A stretch of 64,000 bases of DNA from an uncultured Pseudomonadota bacterium. Its GTDB lineage: Bacteria; Pseudomonadota; Gammaproteobacteria; Steroidobacterales; Steroidobacteraceae. This document shows positions 57,549-64,000 of this stretch, piece after piece (within the stretch, counting starts at the first letter, position 1; every line of letters starts with the position of its first letter). Location: positions 1-64,000 of the forward strand of contig CADEFQ010000001.1 of NCBI GenBank assembly GCA_902826635.1, read 5' to 3'. A program made the position numbers and the translations under genes. The notes under the pieces were generated by a model, which saw only the letters and a list, made by a program, of their open reading frames with translations, was not told the origin of the DNA and searched no databases.

Positions 57549-59595
57549 GTCGGTGATCGAAAACGGGAAGGATAATGTCAAACCTCGTGCCGGAACCGGG
57601 ACTGCTTTGCACTTCTACGTCGCCGCCGAGGCTGCGCACATATTCCCGCACCTGAAATGCGCCGATGCCCATGCCTTTCGACCCTTTGGTGCTGTCGAAG
57701 GGCCTGAAAAGCCGCGTGCGCACGAACTCCGGTGTCATGCCCCGGCCGGAGTCCGCAACCGTGAGGCGGACGCGCGATGCGTCGGCCGCCAGCTTCAGCG
57801 CGACGGAGTCCGAAGCCTCGCACGCGTCCTGCGCATTCCGGATCACGTGCTCGAGCGCCGACGACAAACGATCGGCGTCGGCATGGACGGTGATCGGTGC
57901 CGTCGGCTCCTCGATCGAAGCCGCCGGTTGTCGATCCGCACAGCGCGCCACGACGCCGCGGGTCAGTTCGCTGAGGTCGAGCGGAGCGGCTTTCGGCGCC
58001 TGGTTGCGGTCGCGCAGCTGTTCGATCAGCCGTGTCATGCGCTCCACTGCGTTGCCGATCGTCGCAATCACGTCGTCGAAGAACGCGGGGTTCTGGCGAT
58101 GCTTCTCGGCGTTGCGCACGATCAGCTGCAGCTGCGCCACCGAGTTCTTGAGGTCGTGCATCATGAACGCCGTGAGACGGTGGTAGGCCTCGAACTGCCG
58201 GCTTTCCGCGAGCCGCCGGTCGGCTTCGTGCTGCACGACCATGGTGGCGACATGGCGACCGACGGTCTTCAGCAGATCGCGGTCCTCGTAGGTGAGGTCG
58301 AACGGCGGCGGCGGCTCATAGAGGAGGGCGAAGCCCGCGAGGCCGTCGGGGCGCAGCAGCGGCAGCAGCACCCGGATGGCCGGAGCCGTACGTAGCCCGG
58401 CCGGGAACGAGACGTTCTGGTAGAGATCGGGTACGGCGTCGTACTCCTTGAGATCGATGACCCACTGGCGCGCAGCGAGGAAGCGCACGAGCTCGTGGTC
58501 GGCAGGCACGGCGAGCTGCTCGCGCAGGTTCTCGGGTCGCATCGGCCAGGCCGCGGCCGTCACGAACTCGGAGGCCGTATCGCTGCGCGTGTACAGGATC
58601 GCGCCGGGGCTCTCGAAAATCTCGGCGATCGCCCGCAGGCTCGTGCGCCGGATGTCCTCGTCGCCGCCTGCGGAAAGCGTCTCGATGAACCGCAGCCACT
58701 CGACCCGGTAGTCGTACTTGTTGCGATAGAAATGTTTCGAGATGAACACGCGCACGCGCCGACGCGCCGTGCCCGACAACAATGTGACCGCGAGCACCGC
58801 GAGCGCGCCGGTGAAGAAGATGACGTTCGCGGCGATCCCCCAGTGACCGCCGATCTGGCGCAGCCAGAAGCCACCCGCCGCCATCAGCAGCAGGTACACG
58901 CCGACCGCGAGGATTACCGTCGTGAAGACGACCACCTGGCGCGACACGAACACGTCGAGCGACCATAGTGGGTTGCGGCGGGCCGTCATCGCGATGAGCG
59001 GCACGAGCAGCGCGTTGATGAAGCCGCGCGCGTTCCAGATATCGACCGGAATTCCGCGTAGCAACTCCGACTGCGAGAACAGGAACAGGTCGAACGCGAA
59101 CACGCCGCCGAGGCCGATCGCGAGGAACTTGAAGTCCTCGCGGCCGCTCGCGTTGGCATTGCGGTAGATCTGCTCGATCAGCACGAGCACCACGAGCGCG
59201 AGCGCAATGCCGGCCTGCGCGAGGAGGCGACCGAGGTCGGTCGCGAAAAGCCAGCCCGCAACGAGCAGCGTGATCCAGACCGCGTGCGCGACGATGCCGA
59301 TGAAGCGCGGCAGCGCGCCGTGCGCGAGGACGAGCAGCGCGAAGATCCAGGCGGCGCCGCGAAGCACTTCGAGCGTGTAGATGGCGATGGTCGGCAGCGC
59401 GGCACCCCGGGCCTGCCACGCCAGCACGACCGCCCAGAGGGCCGTCATCGCGCTCGCGAGGATGAGCCGCACGCCCTGCGCGCGGCCTCGCCAGCTCGTC
59501 GCGAGCAGGAAGGTCAGGGCGACAAACGCCACCGCCGCCGCGGCATAGCTCGCAGCGCCGATGGCCTCGGCACCGAACGGGTCGTCCACGGCCAC
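57541..59595 (-). CDS. prsK: PEP-CTERM system histidine kinase PrsK
   Basis: Membrane histidine kinase of 684 residues with about eight N-terminal helices (to about 290), a GAF-like domain at about 300-450, the H box FMMHDLKNSVAQ with His near 478, N box VIRNAQDACE, G1 DSGRGMT and G2 GMGIGAF. It phosphorylates PrsR. The start is GTG 59595; GTG 59589 is equally possible. It is the first gene of the core operon, and a hairpin terminator stands upstream. Confidence 0.92.
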
Positions 59596-59676
59596 CTTTC
59601 AATCCGTTGTCAGCGGGTGCGCGCCACGTTAACAGCCCGCGCGCGACCCCGCCGTAGTCCGAATTATGTAACAACA

Positions 59677-59700
59677 GCGGACGGCGCGCGCGCCGTCCGC
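59677..59700 (-). terminator. Hairpin terminator after the HPr-rel-A operon
   Basis: A perfect 24-base inverted repeat with 12-base arms, GCGGACGGCGCG and its complement, lies 6 bases after the stop of the small membrane protein gene. On the reverse strand it is followed by TGTTGTTAC, a weak T-rich tail. It separates the HPr-rel-A operon from prsK. Confidence 0.65.
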
Positions 59701-59706
59701 ACGCAC

Positions 59707-59910
59707 TCAGCGCCGCAAGTGGCGCAACTGCAGGCCGATCACGAAGACCATCAGCAAGGCCGAAATCTCGAGGAGCCGGCCCGCGCTGTACTCATGCCCG
59801 ATCAGCGATCGGCCGGCGAGTCCCGCGGCCCCTTCAGCCAGCGAAAGCGCAACCCCGAGTCCCGCGAGCACAAACAGGCCCCGGTATGCGTAGAGCAGCA
59901 ATTTCTCCAT
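59707..59910 (-). CDS. Small membrane protein, unknown
   Basis: A 67-residue protein with two hydrophobic helices (about 8-26 and 43-60) linked by a short polar loop, ending in LQLRHLRR. ATG 59910 has a strong GGGGAGG site and follows the nucleotidyltransferase gene by 22 bases, so the gene is likely real and co-transcribed. I do not recognise the family. It could anchor or assist the HprK and PqqD module. Confidence 0.6.
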   Translation of the reverse strand: MEKLLLYAYRGLFVLAGLGVALSLAEGAAGLAGRSLIGHEYSAGRLLEISALLMVFVIGLQLRHLRR

Positions 59911-59932
59911 GACCTCCCCTTCTCCCGGCAAC

Positions 59933-61039
59933 TTACGATTGCCTGACGTAGAACTTGTAGGCGAGATGCCGCACGAGCATCCCCGGCGGCATGCGGACCC
60001 AGTGCGAGCGCACGTAGAGTAGCAGCCGCGCGAGCGCTGTTCGGCGTCGCGGACGATCGGGGTGCGGCGGAAAAAGTGCCTCGGGCACGAGCTGGTCCAT
60101 CAGTGCCGTCACCACCGCGGGCGGGCCCTCCGCGCGCGAAGCCGCGAGCACCGCGTCGGGCACCGGCGTGGCGAGCAGTCGGTGCGCGTACCGCAGCCCG
60201 TAAAACGCCGGCCGCGCGAGATCCAGTTCCACGGCGCGCGACCACAGGCGGTCCCAGAATCCCGGCTCGTGCAGCGCGAAATGACGCAACAAGGCGTCGA
60301 TGTCCGCCAGCTCCCGCAGCGCGTCGTCCATCTCGCCGCCGTAGAAGAGATGGGTCATCGCGTGCAAGGTCATGTCGACGGGCGCGAGCACCGATAGGTC
60401 CAGCGACCCAAAGTGCGGGATCGGGCGGGCGGCGGCGAGCAGCAGGCGGGCGTCCGGCTTCAGGCGCGAGGTTCGCATCTGGATGTTGTGATGCAGGTCG
60501 ACCTCGACTTCCCGCTCCTCGTGCGTGAGCGGCGGCAGCTCATGCGTCCACTCCCGGTAATAGCGTTCGTCGTAGGCAGTCAGTTCGGTGGTCTGCCAGC
60601 CCCGCGACAGCAGGCGCGCTTCGACGTCCGGCAGCCGCGCTTGCGGCACCAGCAGATCGACGTCAGCGAACATTCGCCCCCTGGCGTGCGGCAGATCCGC
60701 GAGCAGATAGGCGCAGCCCTTCAGCACGACGATCGGGAGTGCCCCGTCGCCGCCGAGCGCGTGCGCGAGCCGGTCGAGTTCCCAGCGCGCCACGCGCGCC
60801 CGCGCCTGCGCGGCGATCTGCGCGCTCGACAGCACATCGCGCGCCGGTGCCGGCAGGGCATCGAGGAGGCCCGCGCCCGCGAGCGCTTCCGCGAGCCGCC
60901 CGAGCAGCCTCGCCCGCCGCAATACGCGCAGTGCGAGATCGATGTCGACGCCGGACCAGGACGCGACTGCGTGCGGCCGCGTCAGCGCGTCGATCATCAA
61001 CTGGCGTTCGGGCCGCCGGCTCACGGGTCGAAGGCTCAC
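59933..61039 (-). CDS. Nucleotidyltransferase family protein
   Basis: A 368-residue protein of the uncharacterised nucleotidyltransferase family found in RiPP and surface-polymer loci. VVLKGCAYLLADLP (104-117) and the metal-binding FADVDLLV (125-132, Asp126 and Asp128) form the active site, and VDLHHNIQ follows near 185. Relatives in lasso-peptide clusters extend phosphate groups on a phosphorylated peptide. Here it sits next to an HprK-like kinase, GTGA-coupled. Its target is unknown. Confidence 0.75.
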   Translation of the reverse strand: MSLRPVSRRPERQLMIDALTRPHAVASWSGVDIDLALRVLRRARLLGRLAEALAGAGLLDALPAPARDVLSSAQIAAQARARVARWELDRLAHALGGDGALPIVVLKGCAYLLADLPHARGRMFADVDLLVPQARLPDVEARLLSRGWQTTELTAYDERYYREWTHELPPLTHEEREVEVDLHHNIQMRTSRLKPDARLLLAAARPIPHFGSLDLSVLAPVDMTLHAMTHLFYGGEMDDALRELADIDALLRHFALHEPGFWDRLWSRAVELDLARPAFYGLRYAHRLLATPVPDAVLAASRAEGPPAVVTALMDQLVPEALFPPHPDRPRRRTALARLLLYVRSHWVRMPPGMLVRHLAYKFYVRQS

Positions 61040-61974
61040 GGGTCGCCACCGTCCGCCAGCGAATTCAGCGCCGCGACGGCCTCATCAAGTTCGGAATACA
61101 CGAGCCGGAAGCAGCGCGTGCCGTCGACCAGGTCCCGCGCCGTCGTGAAGCCCGCTTCGCCGAGCATTTCGTAGTTGAACGCGTTCGTCACGAGCTGCAT
61201 GAAGGCTTCGGACCGCGGGATTTCCTCGAAATCGAGTGCGGCACCCGCCTCCCAGCGCGGATAGACGAGCCAGGCCGCCGGCGCGGTCTCTTGCGCGCGC
61301 GCGATGCTGCCCCCGGGCGGACGCACGTGGGCGATCGTGCCCTTGCGCGTTCCCGGTATCGTGGGGCCGAGGAACGCCTGCGGCGCAAAACGCCGGATGA
61401 CGTCGATCGAGGCGTTCTTGAGCGGCATCGGGCGGGGGATCGGCACCAGCTCGCGCGTGCCGGGCCGCACCAGCCCGAACTCGTCCGAGAAGAGTCGCCA
61501 GCCGCGGTGCGCGAGCGCGGCACACAGCGTCGTCTTGCCATGTCCCGGCCACGCGGGCAGCAGCAAAGCGCGCCCGCCGCGCTCGAGCACCGCCGCATGC
61601 AGCATCAGGTAGCAGTGGTAGCGCAGCGCGATGACGAGATTGATGCCCCATTCGAGCACCGGCAGTGCCTGGCCGGCCGGCATGTCCTCGTGGGGCGCGC
61701 GTCCATCGACGATGAAGCGGACGCGGTGAGCGGGCCGCGGCAGCCACCGCACCACATCGCGCACCTCGACATGCGCGTGCAACACCCGATCGCGGGTCAG
61801 CAGCGGATAGTCGCGATAGAGATCGTGCAGCGGCCGCGCCAGGTGTCGCGCGCGGGCGCGCACGTGCAGATCAAAAGGGCCGATGCGCAGCGCCAGGCCG
61901 GCGCTCGCGAGCCGGGACTCGAATTCGCCGGGCGTCAGATCTCCGACCCGTGTAGCGTCGGGCAAGACTCTCAC
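61036..61974 (-). CDS. HprK-related kinase A (HPr-rel-A system)
   Basis: A 312-residue kinase with a P-loop like HPr kinase: LLLPAWPGHGKTTLCAAL (137-154) and SDEFGLV (163-169) in the position of the HprK Asp. The long N-terminal region has no HprK-like regulatory domain. No HPr or phosphotransferase gene is present, so the substrate is not sugar-transport HPr. Such kinases phosphorylate peptides in lasso clusters, and this one is coupled by GTGA to a PqqD-like gene. Confidence 0.85.
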   Translation of the reverse strand: MRVLPDATRVGDLTPGEFESRLASAGLALRIGPFDLHVRARARHLARPLHDLYRDYPLLTRDRVLHAHVEVRDVVRWLPRPAHRVRFIVDGRAPHEDMPAGQALPVLEWGINLVIALRYHCYLMLHAAVLERGGRALLLPAWPGHGKTTLCAALAHRGWRLFSDEFGLVRPGTRELVPIPRPMPLKNASIDVIRRFAPQAFLGPTIPGTRKGTIAHVRPPGGSIARAQETAPAAWLVYPRWEAGAALDFEEIPRSEAFMQLVTNAFNYEMLGEAGFTTARDLVDGTRCFRLVYSELDEAVAALNSLADGGDP

Positions 61975-62240
61975 GCGCCGTCGATCAGCCCGAGTTCCTC
62001 GAGTCGCAGCAGCGTGCCCTCGACTTCGGCGCGAAACTCGTCGCTCAAGACGCTTTCCTGGGCGGCTGCCAGCGCCTGCGCCGCCGCATCGACCGTGAGC
62101 GGTCTCGCTGCGAGTTCCTCGAGAAGAAAGGCGGTGGCGGCGTTGATGAAATGCGTCTTGCCCGATGCGCGATGGTAGATCACGCCGAGATCATCCCAGT
62201 CCGCCCAGATGCAGTGCGCCGGGTCGGCGCACCGCCACAC
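61971..62240 (-). CDS. HPr-rel-A system PqqD-family peptide chaperone
   Basis: An 89-residue PqqD-like (RRE) domain: CIWADWDDLGVIYHRASGKTHFIN, then ATAFLLEELA and a helical end LLRLEELGLI. PqqD domains bind precursor or leader peptides and hand them to modifying enzymes. I chose GTG 62240 just before the first conserved Trp. A longer GTG start at 62270 would overlap the preceding gene by 26 bases. It probably brings a substrate, maybe the Tat protein encoded just upstream, to the kinase. Confidence 0.8.
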   Translation of the reverse strand: MWRCADPAHCIWADWDDLGVIYHRASGKTHFINAATAFLLEELAARPLTVDAAAQALAAAQESVLSDEFRAEVEGTLLRLEELGLIDGA

Positions 62241-62244
62241 CGAC

Positions 62245-62733
62245 TCAGACGTCGGTGTAGTTGATGCCACTGCTGAAGGAGTTCAGCGCGGTCGCGGAGA
62301 CCAGCATGCCGCGCTTGACGCGCACCTGGGTCGTGCGCCAGCGATTCTGGCGATAGTAGGTGCCGCCGTCGGCGCACATCTTCGACTTCGGCACCTCTTG
62401 CGGACCACTGCCCCAGCTGTAGGACTCGGAGGGATCCGTGCGGAAGTAGCGTGAATCCGCATCGATCCGCGTGACATGTCCCATCGGCGGGCTGCCGAGG
62501 TCGAACACCTGCGGGTTGTCGGTCGCGTCGATGCCGTCGAAATCGAGGCAGTTGAACTTGCCGTCCTCGGCGCGGCTGTACGTGTTCCCGCCAATCAGGT
62601 TGCTGCTGCGCGCGAGCGCGGCCCCACTCTGCAGCGTGAGAATCGCCGGCACGGCCACCGACGCGCCCCGCAACAACAAGCGGCGGCTCACCTTCTGCGG
62701 AACGGGGCTCGACTCTTTTCGCTCGACATCCAT
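62245..62733 (-). CDS. Exported (Tat-like) protein, candidate substrate of the HPr-rel-A module
   Basis: A 162-residue protein. The leader has SRRLLLRGASVAVPAILTL and a likely cut after ALA. The mature ~125 residues contain two Cys (in KFNCLDFDG and SKMCADGG), many Ser/Thr/Tyr and the end NSFSSGINYTDV. I recognise no domain. I chose ATG 62733 because AGAGG lies upstream and the frame before it is poor. A sigma-54-like promoter ends about 53 bases upstream. As first gene before PqqD, kinase and nucleotidyltransferase genes it is a reasonable modification target; this is inference. Confidence 0.65.
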   Translation of the reverse strand: MDVERKESSPVPQKVSRRLLLRGASVAVPAILTLQSGAALARSSNLIGGNTYSRAEDGKFNCLDFDGIDATDNPQVFDLGSPPMGHVTRIDADSRYFRTDPSESYSWGSGPQEVPKSKMCADGGTYYRQNRWRTTQVRVKRGMLVSATALNSFSSGINYTDV

Positions 62734-62785
62734 CAGCACGACCTCTGCCTTGGCACAAACAAGCATCCCACCGACACAGACATCA

Positions 62786-62801
62786 TGCAAGAGTCCGGCC
62801 G
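62786..62801 (-). promoter_or_regulatory. Candidate sigma-54 (-24/-12) promoter of the HPr-rel-A operon
   Basis: On the reverse strand CGGCCGGACTCTTGCA has GGC at -24 and TTGCA at -12 with exact spacing. Transcription would begin near 62775, about 40 bases before the ATG at 62733. Together with PrsR in the window it suggests joint control with the exosortase system. Confidence 0.45.
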
Positions 62802-62884
62802 GGGTGATCCAACATCAACAACGTCATGCACTTGGCGCGTATTTGACATCTTGTGCTGAAGTTCGCTGTAAAGGGTCCCGACAG

Positions 62885-64000
62885 CTACCTTCCGCCTTTT
62901 CCAAAGACCACGACCTCGACGGTCTGCAGCAGGATCATGAGATCAAACAGCAGCGTGTGGTTCTTCACGTAGTAGAGGTCGTACTGGAGCTTCTCAATCG
63001 CGTCCTTCTCGGACGCGCCGTACGGGTAGCAAAGCTGCGCCCAGCCCGTGATGCCCGGCTTCGCGCAGTGGCGTTCGTCGTAGTACGGCACCGTTTCGCC
63101 GAACTGGCTCACGAACTCGGGGCGCTCGGGCCGCGGCCCGACGAAACTCATGTCACCACGCAGCACATTGAAGACCTGCGGCAACTCGTCGATGCGCACC
63201 TTGCGGATGAAGCGCCCCACGCGCGTCACGCGCGCGTCGCCGGAAGTCGCCCAGCGCGGCCGGCCATCCGATTCGGCGTCGACCGTCATGCTGCGGAACT
63301 TCAGCACGTTGAACACTTTGCCATCGAGTCCGACTCGACGCTGCCGATAGAAATACGGCCCGCGTGGCCCGTCCTCGCAGGCAATGGCAATGAACGTGAC
63401 GAGTATGAACGGCAGCGTGACCGCGAGCAGTGCGAGGGCCGCCATCACGTCGAACGCGCGCTTGGTGAACTGCCGCAGCGGATCGCGGCGGAACCCCTCG
63501 CCGAAGATGATCCAGCTCGGATTGAGCACGTCGAGCCGCACGCGCCCGGTCTCGCGCTCGAGGAAACTGACGAGGTCGATCACCTCGATGCCTGCCAGCC
63601 GGCAGTCGAGCAACTCGCGCACCGGGAACTCGCGCCTGCGATCGTCCATCGCGACGACGATTTCATCGACACCAAGGTTCCCCGCCATGTCGCGCAAGCG
63701 ATCGTCCGGCCCGAGGGCCATCAGGTCGCGCCCCACCATCACCGACTCACCCGGTGCGGCGATATAGCCCGCGACACGGAAGCCGCGTTGATCGGAACGA
63801 CGGCGCAATTGCGAAAGGCTCTGGGCCCGTTGCCCGGCGCCGTAGACCAGGACGACACGCTTGAATGCGTCCTCGTCGAGCAACCGATCGCTGATCAACC
63901 GCACGATCGCGATCAGCAGCAGCGAAAGCGCGCCCCATTCGATCAGCTGAATCGGCGCCGGGCGCAGCGGCTCGACGAAGAAGGTGACCAGCACGACGGC
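62885..64000 (-). CDS. Priming sugar transferase, PEP-CTERM/XrtA system (5' end outside window)
   Basis: The gene runs off the window at base 64000; about 370 C-terminal residues are seen. It has the end of the N-terminal helical domain, a CoA-binding-like Rossmann part (VLVYGAGQRAQSL), a helix, and the bacterial sugar transferase domain with KRAFDVMAAL, FRSMTVDAESDG, IDELPQVFNVLRGDMSFVGPRPE and GITGWAQL. It transfers the first sugar phosphate to undecaprenyl phosphate. The family is usually about 460 residues. It reads toward the Tat protein gene, 151 bases away. Confidence 0.9.
   Translation of the reverse strand, partial: AVVLVTFFVEPLRPAPIQLIEWGALSLLLIAIVRLISDRLLDEDAFKRVVLVYGAGQRAQSLSQLRRRSDQRGFRVAGYIAAPGESVMVGRDLMALGPDDRLRDMAGNLGVDEIVVAMDDRRREFPVRELLDCRLAGIEVIDLVSFLERETGRVRLDVLNPSWIIFGEGFRRDPLRQFTKRAFDVMAALALLAVTLPFILVTFIAIACEDGPRGPYFYRQRRVGLDGKVFNVLKFRSMTVDAESDGRPRWATSGDARVTRVGRFIRKVRIDELPQVFNVLRGDMSFVGPRPERPEFVSQFGETVPYYDERHCAKPGITGWAQLCYPYGASEKDAIEKLQYDLYYVKNHTLLFDLMILLQTVEVVVFGKGGR

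Overview
The window is a high-GC, gene-dense stretch of a Gram-negative bacterium. It carries an exosortase A (XrtA/EpsH-type) exopolysaccharide locus: the PrsK/PrsR two-component pair, XrtA fused to an EpsI domain, the TPR lipoprotein PrsT, a Wzz/Wzc/Wza-like chain-length, tyrosine-kinase and export set, several XrtA-associated glycosyltransferases, and the two exosortase-associated hydrolases with their acyl carrier protein. Such loci are typical of beta- and gammaproteobacteria. I cannot name the species. Coding density is very high, no gap exceeds 260 bases, and many neighbours overlap by 4 bases (ATGA or GTGA). I saw no tRNA, rRNA, insertion sequence or CRISPR array.

Left part (1-12286): the end of a flippase gene, a CDP-glucose 4,6-dehydratase with a Tat-exported protein, a hexapeptide acyltransferase with an SGNH lipoprotein, a GNAT protein, then a forward operon of acyl-CoA ligase, PLP decarboxylase, glycosyltransferase, GT39-like membrane protein, GtrA-like protein and methyltransferase. 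The ligase and decarboxylase belong with the hydrolases and acyl carrier protein found 23 kb away, so the region between looks inserted.

Middle part (12292-25761, reverse strand): one apparent operon. Read 5' to 3' it holds a sialate-O-acetylesterase-like enzyme, an SGNH membrane protein, an AlgI-like MBOAT, RmlA, RmlB, a GT2, a WecE-type aminotransferase, a WecD-like GNAT, and then three tandem 573-residue asparagine-synthetase-like proteins without the position-2 glutaminase cysteine. The likely output is an acylated dTDP-4-amino-4,6-dideoxyhexose plus O-acetylation. The triplet is the most unusual content of the window.

Region 25972-35653: a TPR protein and two further Tat-exported proteins in divergent regions that carry CRP-like operators, an O-antigen-ligase-like protein, hydrolases 1 and 2, the acyl carrier protein, a fourth Cys-less asparagine-synthetase-like gene behind a sigma-54-like promoter, and a polysaccharide deacetylase.

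Region 35616-59595 (reverse): the long core operon prsK-prsR-xrtA-prsT-export-chain length-kinase-barrel-deacetylase-FemAB-asnB-GT-algD-GT-amidotransferase-GT-GT. AlgD suggests a mannuronic acid residue, and two intact amidotransferases could amidate uronic acids.

Right end (59677-64000, reverse): an HPr-rel-A type module (Tat protein, PqqD-like protein, HprK-like kinase, nucleotidyltransferase, small membrane protein) behind a second sigma-54-like promoter and closed by a perfect hairpin, then the truncated start-side of the priming glycosyltransferase. No protein in the window has a recognisable PEP-CTERM tail, so the XrtA substrates lie elsewhere.
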